Shown: piece by piece, positions 18,248 through 27,649 of the stretch
How positions within the stretch are numbered: position 1 is the stretch's first letter
Layout of the letters: each line of letters starts with the position of its first letter
NCBI RefSeq assembly: GCF_900113275.1
Contig: NZ_FOOU01000012.1
Coordinates: 62,001-126,000, forward strand
Length of the DNA: 64,000 nt
Reading direction: 5' to 3'
Origin: Neptunomonas qingdaonensis
GTDB taxonomy: Bacteria; Pseudomonadota; Gammaproteobacteria; Pseudomonadales; Balneatricaceae
Program-made: the position numbers and the translations under genes
The notes under the pieces: model-generated
The model's input: only the letters and a program-made list of their open reading frames with translations
Told to the model about the DNA's origin: nothing
Database searches by the model: none

Positions 18248-18736
18248 ATGAAAAATAAAGCGCGTGATTTTGCTATCAGGGCTCATGGTGACCAGATGTA
18301 CGGATCACTTCCGTATACCGCCCACCTTGATGCTGTTGCCATGATAGTTAAAGAGTATGGCGAAGCCGCTGAGGTGATCGCTTATCTGCATGATGTGGTT
18401 GAAGATACCGATGTAGGGATTGACGAAATCGCCAGTGAGTTTGGAGCCTTCGTATCTGATTGTGTCGCAATAGTGACAGATGAACCGGGTAAATCCAGGA
18501 AAGAAAGAAAAATCAAAACATACCGGAAAATGGCAAGTGTCAGTGGTGAAGAGGAGCTTGCTTTGTTAGTAAAAGCGGCCGATCGTTTAGCCAATATGAG
18601 ATCTTGTATGGCTGGCGGCAACGCCCGTCTTATGGCTACTTATCGGTCAGAATTCCCGGTTTTTAAGAAGTCGGCTTACCGTGAGCAGCTGTGTGAGGAG
18701 ATTTGGTCAGAGTTACAAAAAATCCATAACAGTTGA
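18248..18736 (+). CDS. Stand-alone HD-domain hydrolase, (p)ppGpp hydrolase-like
   Basis: 162 residues that cover only the HD hydrolase half of the RelA/SpoT family. Visible motifs in order: RAHGDQMYGSLPYTAHLDAV (H26), YLHDVVEDT (H48-D49 and E52-D53), the VTDEPGKSRKERK segment and VKAADRLANMR. The metal-binding HD set appears intact and there is no synthetase domain, so it could be a small alarmone hydrolase or a related nucleotide pyrophosphohydrolase. ATG 18248 has an AGGTG site just upstream; the in-frame ATG at 18215 is the alternative. Confidence 0.8.
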   Translation: MKNKARDFAIRAHGDQMYGSLPYTAHLDAVAMIVKEYGEAAEVIAYLHDVVEDTDVGIDEIASEFGAFVSDCVAIVTDEPGKSRKERKIKTYRKMASVSGEEELALLVKAADRLANMRSCMAGGNARLMATYRSEFPVFKKSAYREQLCEEIWSELQKIHNS

Positions 18737-18789
18737 CCATGATGGCTGCTGGCTCGCGTCATCGTTGTGATGTAAGGGCTATGTCAAAG

Positions 18790-19485
18790 CTAGGTTAGTT
18801 CTATCGCCAGATAAACCCCCGCCGCAACAGTGCTGGCAGAAATAAACATGGCTAAATAGTTGGGGCGCATGTTGACGTTGCTCGGTTGGTGCATGAGTTT
18901 TTTTCCTGTCAGCATGCTTTTTACCAAAGGCTCTTTCTTGATGATTTGGTGGTAAGCCACTGCAATGATATGTAGTGCGATAGCGGCTAACAGTACATTG
19001 AAATTAAGATGATGAATTGACGTAAAAAAGTCACTGGTTTTGCTGCTGACGAATGAATAGAGTGGTCCTTCTGTAAAAATATCGTCACTGCTGAACAGTC
19101 CACTGAACCCCTGAACAAATACTGATAGCATTAACAGTATGACCATCCAACCACCCAGCGGGTTGTGTCCCGGATAGTCGTGCTTCTTGCCTTTTAGAAA
19201 GCCTTTTACATAGATCAGCGTGCTTGAAGGCCCTTTTATAAATGAGGAAAAACGCGCATAAGGGCTACCTATAACCCCCCAAATGATGCGGTATAGGATC
19301 AATCCTAGCATGCAATAGCCGATATATATGTGCCAAGTCATAATGTTGCCGCCTTCTTCGCCCGAAAACCACATAAAGCCGATTCCGGCGACCAGTGACC
19401 AGTGGAATAAGCGAATGGATATATCCCAGACGCTGATAGCGTAACGTTTTGATGTGGTTATATGTGCACGCAGAAGGTTGAGCAT
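18790..19485 (-). CDS. Cytochrome b561-type membrane protein
   Basis: 231 residues with four or more membrane helices and haem-ligand histidines in SIRLFHWSLVAGIG, MTWHIYIGYCMLG, SSIHHLNFNVLLAAIALHIIAVAYHQ. This is the di-haem b561 / Ni-Fe-hydrogenase cytochrome b type, which moves electrons between quinone and a periplasmic carrier. The frame is open to 19557, inside nhaD, but the ATG at 19485 lies just past the nhaD stop and is chosen. It follows nhaD with a 2-bp gap, so the two are likely co-transcribed. Confidence 0.85.
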   Translation of the reverse strand: MLNLLRAHITTSKRYAISVWDISIRLFHWSLVAGIGFMWFSGEEGGNIMTWHIYIGYCMLGLILYRIIWGVIGSPYARFSSFIKGPSSTLIYVKGFLKGKKHDYPGHNPLGGWMVILLMLSVFVQGFSGLFSSDDIFTEGPLYSFVSSKTSDFFTSIHHLNFNVLLAAIALHIIAVAYHQIIKKEPLVKSMLTGKKLMHQPSNVNMRPNYLAMFISASTVAAGVYLAIELT

Positions 19486-19487
19486 GA

Positions 19488-20978
19488 TTAAATTCCGTTT
19501 ATCCATAAATGTGTCAAAATGCTTAGCACATAGCCAAGAGCAATGGCCCAGCTCCATTTAAGATGGCTCATAAATGTATAAGTTCCCTGAGCCTGTCCCA
19601 TTAGCGCAATCCCCGCCGCCGATCCGATAGACAGTAATGAGCCACCTACGCCCGCGGTGAGTGTCACCAGCAACCATTCGTTAGTGTTCATAACAGGGTT
19701 CATCGTCAGTACTGCAAACATAACGGGAATGTTGTCAATAACGGCCGATATTACGCCGATGAGTGAGTTGGTCCACGTGGTGCCGAGGGAGCCATAAAGT
19801 GTGTCAGATAGGAGTGCAAGATATCCTAGCGTTGATAACCCGCCGACACAGAGCACAACGCCGTAGAAAAACATCAGAGTATCCCAGGAGGCACGCTCTA
19901 CGACCTTGAAGATATCAAAGCGTCGTACGACATCGGTATGATCACCGCGTATATCCCGCATATCCTGGATATTGTCTTTATGGTGATGATGAATGTGGCC
20001 GTGGTCGGTTATCACCGCTTCATGTTGAGACAGATAATACCCATAGAGCTTTAAGACGCCGAGTCCTGTCATCATGCCCAGTACCGGTGGCATATTTAAT
20101 ATGCTGTGAGCCATGACTGAGGTAGCAATAGTCACCAGAAATAAAAGAATAATGGTTATACCACCGCGTTTCATCTGCTTCTGATGCTCTTTGTGTTGTG
20201 CAGGGGGCGCTTTTTCCACGACGCAGGACATAATCAGGGCTGGAACCAGCCAGTTGACCAATGCCGGTAGAAATAAGCGGAAAAATTCCTCAAACTGCAC
20301 CATCCCTTTTTGCCAGACCATCAGTGTCGTTATGTCTCCGAAGGGGCTGAAGGCCCCACCGGCATTGGCGGCAACAACGATGTTAATACAGCCTACAGTG
20401 ACAAATTTCAGGTAGTTATTACCTACGGCTAATACCACAGCACCCATTAACAGGGCAGTGGATAAATTATCGGCCAGTGGTGAGATGAAAAACGCGAGCG
20501 TTCCTGTAATCCAGTAAATTTGCAGGATTGAGAAATCTTTAAGTACTAACCAACTTCGTAATGCGGCAAATACATTGCGTTCCTCCATCATGTTGATGAA
20601 AGTCATTGCGGCGAGTAAAAATAGAAATAACTCAGCATACTCTAAGATGTTATGTCGCACTGCAATGCCGGCTGTTTCTGTATCACCATGAACCGCATAA
20701 CCGATCCCCACAACTAGCCAGATTAACCCCGCCGCAACGATAATAGGTTTAGATTTGCGTAACCGGGTAAACTCTTCTGTTAATACAAACAGGTAGCCAA
20801 TAACAAAGATTAGTAAGGATAGATAGCCAAAAACAGTGTTGGTGAGGTCGATATCCTGTGGTGCTTTATCAATAGTAAAAGCCCACGCCGGTGTGCTAAC
20901 AACCAATACAAATAAGGTCAGCATTAAGAGCAGAACCAGGATGGAAATAGTGGTGTGTTGACTCAGGATTCTTTTCAT
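19488..20978 (-). CDS. nhaD: Na+/H+ antiporter NhaD
   Basis: About 496 residues with ~12 membrane helices of the ion-transporter (IT) superfamily. Conserved stretches include the SPLADNLSTALLMGAV, ANAGGAFSPFGDITTLMVWQKG and SAVIDNIPVMFAVLTMNP segments, which hold the polar residues used in Na+/H+ exchange. A cytoplasm-facing loop is unusually His-rich (DHGHIHHHHKD). The start is uncertain: ATG 20978 (MKRILSQH) begins just before a signal-like helix, while ATG 21044 has a better AGGA site. The gene is divergent from prfB. NhaD fits life in sodium-rich, alkaline water. Confidence 0.92.
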   Translation of the reverse strand: MKRILSQHTTISILVLLLMLTLFVLVVSTPAWAFTIDKAPQDIDLTNTVFGYLSLLIFVIGYLFVLTEEFTRLRKSKPIIVAAGLIWLVVGIGYAVHGDTETAGIAVRHNILEYAELFLFLLAAMTFINMMEERNVFAALRSWLVLKDFSILQIYWITGTLAFFISPLADNLSTALLMGAVVLAVGNNYLKFVTVGCINIVVAANAGGAFSPFGDITTLMVWQKGMVQFEEFFRLFLPALVNWLVPALIMSCVVEKAPPAQHKEHQKQMKRGGITIILLFLVTIATSVMAHSILNMPPVLGMMTGLGVLKLYGYYLSQHEAVITDHGHIHHHHKDNIQDMRDIRGDHTDVVRRFDIFKVVERASWDTLMFFYGVVLCVGGLSTLGYLALLSDTLYGSLGTTWTNSLIGVISAVIDNIPVMFAVLTMNPVMNTNEWLLVTLTAGVGGSLLSIGSAAGIALMGQAQGTYTFMSHLKWSWAIALGYVLSILTHLWINGI

Positions 20979-21126
20979 TAGACAAGTTTGATGTATCTGG
21001 TTGATAAAGTCGAATGTTGCAACGCAAAAAAATACAAATAACATATTCCTGTTACAAAGATTTAAAGCCGGACGTGTATCAGTTAAAATATCCACCCTTT
21101 TGAATTGCGAGTGTTGAGCATTAACG

Positions 21127-22221
21127 ATGGAAGTCAATCCGATCATAAATGACTTGAAGGATATCGGCGAGCGAGCGGCAGCGCTTTATAGCTATCTTGA
21201 TTATCCGGGCACCAAAGAACGCCTGGAAGAAGTAGAACGTGAGCTTGAAGATCCTGCGGTCTGGAATGATCCGGAGTATGCTCAGAAGCTTGGCAAAGAG
21301 CGTGCCGCTTTGTCCACTATTGTTACCACACTGGATACGCTTACATCAGGCGCGACTGATGCGCGTGAGCTGCTGGATATGGCGGTTGAGGATGATGACG
21401 AAGAGACGGTAGGCGACGTAATTTCAGAAGTCAGCAGCCTGATGGCGAAGCTGGAGAAATTAGAATTTCGCCGTATGTTCTCTGGCGAAGTTGACCCTAA
21501 TAACGCATTTTTGGACGTTCAGTCTGGCTCCGGTGGTACTGAAGCCCAGGATTGGGCCAATATGGTATTGCGTATGTATTTACGCTGGGGTGAAGACAAA
21601 GGATTTAAAACGGAACTCATCGAAGTGTCTGATGGTGAGGTAGCGGGTATCAAGTCAGCGACTATACGCTTTGAAGGCGAGTATGCGTTTGGCTGGCTAC
21701 GCACTGAAACGGGGGTGCACCGCTTGGTGCGTAAGTCGCCGTTTGATTCAGGTGGCCGCCGCCATACTTCATTCTGTTCTGTATTTGTGTCTCCTGAGAT
21801 CGACGATAACGTCGATATTGAGATCAATCCTGCTGATCTGCGAGTCGATGTTTATCGTGCCTCAGGTGCTGGTGGTCAGCACGTTAACCGGACAGAATCG
21901 GCGGTACGTATTACCCACGGCCCTTCGGGTATTGTGGTGCAGAGTCAGAGCCAACGCTCGCAGCATCAGAACAAAGATACCTGTATGAAACAGCTACGTG
22001 CAAAACTCTACGAAATGGAGATGCTGAAACGCAGCGCCGCCGCTCAGGAACTGGAAGATTCCAAAGCGGATATCGGCTGGGGAAGCCAGATCCGCTCTTA
22101 CGTACTGGATGATCAGCGCATAAAAGACCTACGTACTAATGTACAGTCGTCCAACTGTGACAAAGTGCTGGACGGCGATCTGGATCTGTTTATTAAAGCC
22201 AGCCTGAAAGCTGGTCTGTAA
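21127..22221 (+). CDS. prfB: Peptide chain release factor 2
   Basis: 364 residues. The stop-codon reading motif SPF is at 204-206 and the catalytic GGQ at 249-251. RF2 terminates translation at UGA and UAA. Unlike most bacterial prfB genes the frame is continuous: codons 24-25 (21196-21201) read CTT GAT where the programmed +1 frameshift site CTT-TGA-C is normally found, so autoregulation by frameshifting is absent. lysS follows after 31 bp, the standard prfB-lysS operon. Confidence 0.97.
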   Translation: MEVNPIINDLKDIGERAAALYSYLDYPGTKERLEEVERELEDPAVWNDPEYAQKLGKERAALSTIVTTLDTLTSGATDARELLDMAVEDDDEETVGDVISEVSSLMAKLEKLEFRRMFSGEVDPNNAFLDVQSGSGGTEAQDWANMVLRMYLRWGEDKGFKTELIEVSDGEVAGIKSATIRFEGEYAFGWLRTETGVHRLVRKSPFDSGGRRHTSFCSVFVSPEIDDNVDIEINPADLRVDVYRASGAGGQHVNRTESAVRITHGPSGIVVQSQSQRSQHQNKDTCMKQLRAKLYEMEMLKRSAAAQELEDSKADIGWGSQIRSYVLDDQRIKDLRTNVQSSNCDKVLDGDLDLFIKASLKAGL

Positions 22222-22252
22222 CGAATTATTAACTTAAAGGTTCACCACACCC

Positions 22253-23767
22253 ATGTCTGATAACACTCAGAAGCAAGATCAGAAACAAGATGAAAACCGA
22301 CTGATTGCAGAGCGTCGGGAAAAACTGAATGCTCTGCGTGAAGCGGGTAATGCTTTTCCGAACAGCTTTCGTCGTGACAGTTATGCTCAGGATTTGTTAG
22401 AGCAGTTTGGTGAGAAAACCAAAGAAGAGCTCGAAGAAGCGGCGCATACGGTCAGCATTGCCGGACGTGTGGTACTGAATCGTGGCGCTTTCGGCGTTAT
22501 TCAGGATATGACCGGACGCATTCAGTTCTATGTAAACAAAGCCGCACGTCCTTTTGCTAAAAGCCTCGATCTGGGCGACATCATCGGTGTTACCGGTGTG
22601 TTGCATAAATCGGGAAAAGGTGACCTTTATGTGGATCTGGGTGAATACCAGCTGCTGACGAAAAGCTTGCGTCCATTGCCGGATAAACACAAAGGGCTGC
22701 AGGATACTGAAATCCGTTATCGTCAGCGCTATGTAGACCTGATCACGAATGAACAGTCGCGTAAAGTATTTGAAGCACGTTCTAAAATTGTTTCCGGTAT
22801 TCGTAACTACCTGACAGAACGTCGCTTTATTGAAGCTGAAACGCCGATGTTGCAGGTGATTCCGGGTGGTGCAGCGGCCCGTCCGTTTATTACACACCAT
22901 AACGCATTGGATCGTGATATGTATCTGCGTATCGCGCCAGAGCTCTATCTGAAGCGTCTGGTTGTGGGTGGTTTTGAGCGGGTGTTCGAAATTAACCGTA
23001 ACTTCCGCAATGAAGGGCTTTCTACACGTCATAATCCAGAATTCACTATGATCGAGTTTTATCAGGCGTATGCGGATTATCATGACCTGATGGACCTGAC
23101 TGAAGACATGCTGCGCACGGTGGCTCAGAATGTATTAGGCACGACGACCATTGTTAATACAGTGCGTAACGAAGAGGGCGAAATTCTTGAAACCTTCCGG
23201 TACGATCTGTCTAAGTCGTTCACCCGTTTGAGCGTGTTTGATTCTGTGTTGCAATATAACCCGGAAATTACCGCTGAAGCGTTAGCTGATGATAATGCAG
23301 CGCGTCAAATAGCCGAACGTATGGATATTGATGTAAAAGATGGCTGGGGTCTGGGGCGTGTGCAGATAGAGATCTTCGAAAAAACGGTAGAGCATCGTTT
23401 ACAGCAGCCTACCTTTATTACTGAATATCCTACCGAAGTGTCTCCGCTGGCGCGTCGTAATGATGACAATCCATTTGTTACCGACCGCTTTGAGTTCTTT
23501 GTGGCTGGCCGTGAATTGGCTAATGGTTTCTCGGAGTTGAATGACTCTGAAGACCAGGCGGAACGTTTCCGTGCACAGGTTGCTGAGATGGAGGCGGGTG
23601 ACGATGAAGCGATGCATTATGATGATGATTACATCAATGCGCTAGAGTATGGTTTACCGCCAACAGCGGGAGAGGGTATTGGGGTTGACCGTCTGGTGAT
23701 GTTGTTTACCGATTCAGCGTCTATCCGCGATGTTATTCTGTTTCCGGCTATGCGCCCACGCGCATAA
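22253..23767 (+). CDS. lysS: Lysyl-tRNA synthetase, class II
   Basis: 504 residues: N-terminal OB-fold anticodon-binding domain (about 60-170) and class II catalytic core with motif 2 [23 protein letters not shown] and motif 3 [18 protein letters not shown]. It charges tRNA-Lys. Downstream of prfB in the conserved operon; a strong terminator follows the stop. Confidence 0.98.
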   Translation: MSDNTQKQDQKQDENRLIAERREKLNALREAGNAFPNSFRRDSYAQDLLEQFGEKTKEELEEAAHTVSIAGRVVLNRGAFGVIQDMTGRIQFYVNKAARPFAKSLDLGDIIGVTGVLHKSGKGDLYVDLGEYQLLTKSLRPLPDKHKGLQDTEIRYRQRYVDLITNEQSRKVFEARSKIVSGIRNYLTERRFIEAETPMLQVIPGGAAARPFITHHNALDRDMYLRIAPELYLKRLVVGGFERVFEINRNFRNEGLSTRHNPEFTMIEFYQAYADYHDLMDLTEDMLRTVAQNVLGTTTIVNTVRNEEGEILETFRYDLSKSFTRLSVFDSVLQYNPEITAEALADDNAARQIAERMDIDVKDGWGLGRVQIEIFEKTVEHRLQQPTFITEYPTEVSPLARRNDDNPFVTDRFEFFVAGRELANGFSELNDSEDQAERFRAQVAEMEAGDDEAMHYDDDYINALEYGLPPTAGEGIGVDRLVMLFTDSASIRDVILFPAMRPRA

Positions 23768-23786
23768 ATACGGCGTTTTATTGATT

Positions 23787-23810
23787 AAGGCTGCTTCGGC
23801 AGCCTTTTTT
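23787..23810. terminator. Terminator with UUCG tetraloop
   Basis: AAGGCTGC-TTCG-GCAGCCTT followed by T residues. The C(UUCG)G loop makes the hairpin very stable. It sits between lysS and the convergent MFS gene and may serve both. Confidence 0.92.
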
Positions 23811-23864
23811 ATGCGCATATAGCAAGGGGCGGCGGCGTAAACAAAAGGGCGAACTGAAATGGGC

Positions 23865-25664
23865 TTATGACTGCGGTTTGTCGCCAACGCCTGAGGATAG
23901 TTCATTCTCCATATTGTCTGCATCGTGAAGAATATCAACCACTTCTGAGGCCATATCCGGCATCGTTTCAATCACCGCTGCCGCGACGTCCATCGCTTGC
24001 TCTGGCTGGAACTCAGCAAAATGAGTGACCAGTTCGGTCGCCGACTCGTGATAAGCATCGGCATCGGCCGGACGCAGTTGGTCGAATTCTTCCTGTTTAT
24101 ATGCCGGAAATTGATTGGCTAGCTCGGCGACAATATCCGCCAACTTTTCGGGTTGATGTTCTACCATCCATGCTACTAGCTCTGATGCGTGATCCGGCGC
24201 GTTGCTGGCGAGCGCCTCGGCAATCTCCAGGCTAAGATCGGGTGCTACGCGAGTGATAGCGGTGAAAAGGCGGGCCACATCGATATCATCGACTTGAGAG
24301 AGAGCCGAAACGAGTACTGCTGCTTTTTCTGGAGACGTCAGCGCAATCTGTTTTACCATATTAACCGCGGCCGCCGGGCTGCTTTCGGCGATGGTGATAG
24401 CTACCTGTGCTTCCAGGTTAAGTGGCGTATCTACATAATAGTGAGTACGTGGATCGAGCTCTAGCAGCGGGGCGCCAGCTGAGGTTTGCATAACAAAATT
24501 TTCCTGATCTTCTATCGGTAGTGGCGCACTGACACGCATCCGATAAACGACAAAGATCAATAAAAAGACTTCTGAACACACCAAAAAGGCGAACAAAGCA
24601 TCATGACCTAAGTGCTTCATGACAATTGAGGAACTAAGTGGGCCGAAAATGCTGCCTAACGCATAGATGCTGAGTAATCCGCCCATGGCCGCCGCCATGT
24701 CTGAGCGTTGCACCTTATCAAAGGTTTCTGAAATACTCATTGGGTAAAGGCAGGTGAAAATTCCCGTACTGATCGCCGTGGTGAGCATCATGATAGACAG
24801 CCACTGATTCTGTGCGCCCCACGGGATAATCAGGGTTGCGACAATGTTGACTACTAACAGATAAAAAAGCACGGTACGGCGATCAAATCGGTCAGAGAGC
24901 ATGCCGACAGGAAATTGTAATAAAAAGGCTCCTAGAATGGCGGAAGCCATATACAGCGTTAATTCAAAGCCGCTGATGTCGTAATTTGCGGCAAAAACGG
25001 GCAGCATATTGACCATTGCAGAATACAGCAAACCGCCAAAGAAACAGCTGACTACGCCTAAGGGGGAGAGGGTGAGCAGTTGTTTAAACGACATGCCGTG
25101 CGTTTCATGTATGACGGGGCCGACCCGACGACTCATAATTAATGGTATGAGGGCGAGGCAGAGCAGCATACCGGCAACAATAAAGATTGTTTGCGAAGTC
25201 GGTGGCGCAAGGTTTAATAGGAACTGGCCACAAAAAATTGCGGCCATCACCACTACCTGGCTGGTGGCCAGGATGCGGCCACGTGTTTTGTCACTGGAGG
25301 CTTCGCTTAGCCAGCCATCAATAACAGCGAATGCACAGGCGATGCAAAACCCCATCAGCATGCGCATAGCGCCCCAAATCCATTCATTCATGGTCAGGCT
25401 GCAGGCAAGAATAGCAATAGCACTCAATGCCGCACTGGCTGAAAATATCCTGATATGTCCGACGCGGCTAATCAGGCGCCGGCAATATAAACCACCCATT
25501 AACATGCCGACGGCATACATGGACAAAACAAGACCAATGGTGTCGGTACTCATCCCCTCCATACCCATTCTGACTGGCAGAAGAATACCGATAAGGCCAA
25601 AACCCAGCATCAGGATAAAGAAGCTGATAAACAGTGTAATCAAGGGTAAAAGTGTAATAATCAC
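23865..25664 (-). CDS. MFS transporter with C-terminal 15-residue repeat domain
   Basis: 599 residues. Residues 1 to ~390 are a 12-helix major facilitator with the conserved loops YCRRLISRVGHIR and GMLSDRFDRRTVLF. It resembles YcaD-type sugar/drug MFS proteins; the substrate is unknown. About 200 further residues follow, which ordinary MFS proteins lack. Residues ~415-583 consist of 15-residue units that mostly begin with Pro and fit P-[DE]-x-[AL]-x-x-[IVL]-[AV]-x-x-[LIM]. P430, P475, P490, P505 and P520 keep exact 15-residue phasing. The tail is acidic, cytoplasmic and likely an alpha-solenoid. It is convergent with lysS. Confidence 0.85.
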   Translation of the reverse strand: MIITLLPLITLFISFFILMLGFGLIGILLPVRMGMEGMSTDTIGLVLSMYAVGMLMGGLYCRRLISRVGHIRIFSASAALSAIAILACSLTMNEWIWGAMRMLMGFCIACAFAVIDGWLSEASSDKTRGRILATSQVVVMAAIFCGQFLLNLAPPTSQTIFIVAGMLLCLALIPLIMSRRVGPVIHETHGMSFKQLLTLSPLGVVSCFFGGLLYSAMVNMLPVFAANYDISGFELTLYMASAILGAFLLQFPVGMLSDRFDRRTVLFYLLVVNIVATLIIPWGAQNQWLSIMMLTTAISTGIFTCLYPMSISETFDKVQRSDMAAAMGGLLSIYALGSIFGPLSSSIVMKHLGHDALFAFLVCSEVFLLIFVVYRMRVSAPLPIEDQENFVMQTSAGAPLLELDPRTHYYVDTPLNLEAQVAITIAESSPAAAVNMVKQIALTSPEKAAVLVSALSQVDDIDVARLFTAITRVAPDLSLEIAEALASNAPDHASELVAWMVEHQPEKLADIVAELANQFPAYKQEEFDQLRPADADAYHESATELVTHFAEFQPEQAMDVAAAVIETMPDMASEVVDILHDADNMENELSSGVGDKPQS

Positions 25665-25834
25665 CAGGCATTGTCCAGTTTGTCGGGATTTCTATAGGCG
25701 GCTATGTCGTCTGCATAGAATTAAGACATAAGATTTTAGTATAAAGGTTGGCAGGGTAACATTTATTGTTCAACGTAGGATATGGTGTTCGATCTCGTTC
25801 GCATTTAAGAGAACATAAAAATGAGGCTAATCAT

Positions 25835-26554
25835 ATGTTAGAGCGTGCAAAAAGTTGGCAGCCCTATTTAGAAGATGAAATTGAAGCACCGTACATGCAA
25901 TCGTTGCTGGCTTTTTTACAGCAAGAAAAACAGCGGCATAAGGTGATTTTCCCACCTGAGGCAAGTTGGTTGCATGCGTTACAAGTGACCGCGTTGGATC
26001 AGGTTAAAGTAGTGATCATCGGTCAGGATCCTTACCATCAGCCCGGGCAGGCGCATGGCTTGTGCTTTTCCGTGAAGCCGGGTGTTAAACCGCCACCTTC
26101 TTTAGTGAATATCTACAAAGAATTAGAGTCCGATTTAGCTATCCCCCGGGCTGAACATGGTTATCTTGAAAGCTGGGCGCAGCAAGGTGTTTTACTCCTT
26201 AATGCAGTGCTGACGGTGCAGGATTCCAACGCGGCGTCTCACCAGGGAAAAGGCTGGGAGCAGTTTACCGATAAAGTGATCGAGGTCGTCAATCGAGAGT
26301 GCGAGCATGTGGTGTTTCTGCTTTGGGGAAGTTATGCGCAAAAAAAAGGCGCCATGATTGACCAAACCCGCCACCTTGTATTAAAAGCGCCACATCCGTC
26401 CCCGCTTGCCGCACATCGCGGTTTTTTTGGTTGCCGTCATTTTAGTCAGGCCAATCAGTATTTGCTGCAACATGCAAAGCAACCGATTAACTGGCAGCTG
26501 CCCAAGAGTGATAGTGTTAAGAGGGAGGTTATACAAGGTGATTTGTGGTCATAA
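25835..26554 (+). CDS. ung: Uracil-DNA glycosylase
   Basis: 239 residues. The water-activating motif is [14 protein letters not shown] (D65) and the DNA-intercalating motif [15 protein letters not shown]; both are intact. It removes uracil from DNA to start base excision repair. The frame opens upstream at 25766, but ATG 25835 ([12 protein letters not shown]) has GAGG at 25823-25826 and fits the family length. Convergent with ygfZ. Confidence 0.97.
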   Translation: MLERAKSWQPYLEDEIEAPYMQSLLAFLQQEKQRHKVIFPPEASWLHALQVTALDQVKVVIIGQDPYHQPGQAHGLCFSVKPGVKPPPSLVNIYKELESDLAIPRAEHGYLESWAQQGVLLLNAVLTVQDSNAASHQGKGWEQFTDKVIEVVNRECEHVVFLLWGSYAQKKGAMIDQTRHLVLKAPHPSPLAAHRGFFGCRHFSQANQYLLQHAKQPINWQLPKSDSVKREVIQGDLWS

Positions 26555-26578
26555 TAGAGCCGCAGAATGCGACTCTAT
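26554..26578. terminator. Possible hairpin between convergent ung and ygfZ
   Basis: ATAGAGCCGC (26554-26563) pairs with GCGACTCTAT (26569-26578) with one mismatch around a 5-nt loop. There is no U tract, so it is a weak or processing-type 3' end. Confidence 0.45.
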
Positions 26579-26590
26579 CAGATTCAACGA

Positions 26591-27625
26591 TTAGCGTTTG
26601 CTGGTAAACAGTTCGGGGTCAAGTTCATAGGGAAGGGGGAGTAATTCAAGCTGCGGGCCTTGTGAGCTTTCAATATGAATGCTGCTCTCATCTGCTTGTG
26701 ATTTGTTGATCACCGCGAGAAGCGTTACTTCCTGTTCGCCGCTGCGTGCCGCGAGAACAACCTGTCCCACATTATCTTTATCAGCGGAATGTAACTGATC
26801 GCCCGCCTGCGGCAGGGTGGCAGTCTTTATCTGTGCCAGATACATGGGTTTAGTGAGTTTGCCGCGGTGTTGCAGACGAGTGACTATCTCCTGACCCGTG
26901 TAGCAACCTTTGTTAAAACTGACGCCTTTGAGTGCCTGAAGATTGGTCATCTGTGGGATGAACGCTTCGAGTGTTGCGCTGCGCAAATCAGGAATGCCTG
27001 CTTTAATCTCTTCAAGAATCCATGCCTGAGTGGTTCCCAGTGGGGCTAAGCGGATCAGCTGTTCTAATGCCTCAGCTGCTTCGCTAGCTGGTAGCCATAG
27101 CTCATAGCGGTCACCGGGTACTTTGACGGCTACTTTTTTTCCGGCATGAATCGCTTTGTCGGTTTCCGATGGCAGCTTATCAAACAGTTTTTCAACCAGT
27201 GTGCCGGCACCGGGACCCATGAGTCCGAAACCTACTATTTGCTCACTTATGTCCTCTGCCTCTGCTTTAGAGAACATGATGTACTTTTTCAGGTTTTTAA
27301 GCCCGCCTTGAAGAATATCCTGATGCGTGCGTAGCCAAAAACCACCCTCAACGGCAATGGCACGATAGAGCGCCAGCATGCCACCTTTAATGTTGCAGTG
27401 GGCACCTAAACGGCTGCCCAGTTGGCTGGTGTCGCGCATATCACAGCTGAGCTGGCCTTGAAGAAATTTTTCTGCTTCAGGGCCGATGATGCTGATGACC
27501 CGGTTGTGAAGCAGCGGGACGATACGTGTCTGGCTATCATGCTCAGGTACCGAGATAATCTCGTCTTCCTGTTCAGACAGCGTAACCTGATAGGTCTGTA
27601 ATAGTGTTGTCCATTGGCTCATCAT
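26591..27625 (-). CDS. ygfZ: Folate-binding protein YgfZ, Fe-S cluster maintenance
   Basis: 344 residues of the YgfZ/GcvT-like family. The hallmark KGCYTGQEIVTRLQHRGK, with the reactive Cys, is present. YgfZ helps assemble or repair certain [4Fe-4S] enzymes such as MiaB in a folate-dependent way. It follows psd by 24 bp on the same strand and may be the last gene of the rsgA-to-ygfZ run. Confidence 0.93.
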   Translation of the reverse strand: MMSQWTTLLQTYQVTLSEQEDEIISVPEHDSQTRIVPLLHNRVISIIGPEAEKFLQGQLSCDMRDTSQLGSRLGAHCNIKGGMLALYRAIAVEGGFWLRTHQDILQGGLKNLKKYIMFSKAEAEDISEQIVGFGLMGPGAGTLVEKLFDKLPSETDKAIHAGKKVAVKVPGDRYELWLPASEAAEALEQLIRLAPLGTTQAWILEEIKAGIPDLRSATLEAFIPQMTNLQALKGVSFNKGCYTGQEIVTRLQHRGKLTKPMYLAQIKTATLPQAGDQLHSADKDNVGQVVLAARSGEQEVTLLAVINKSQADESSIHIESSQGPQLELLPLPYELDPELFTSKR

Positions 27626-27649
27626 TCATATCCTGTTTAATAGGGTTCG

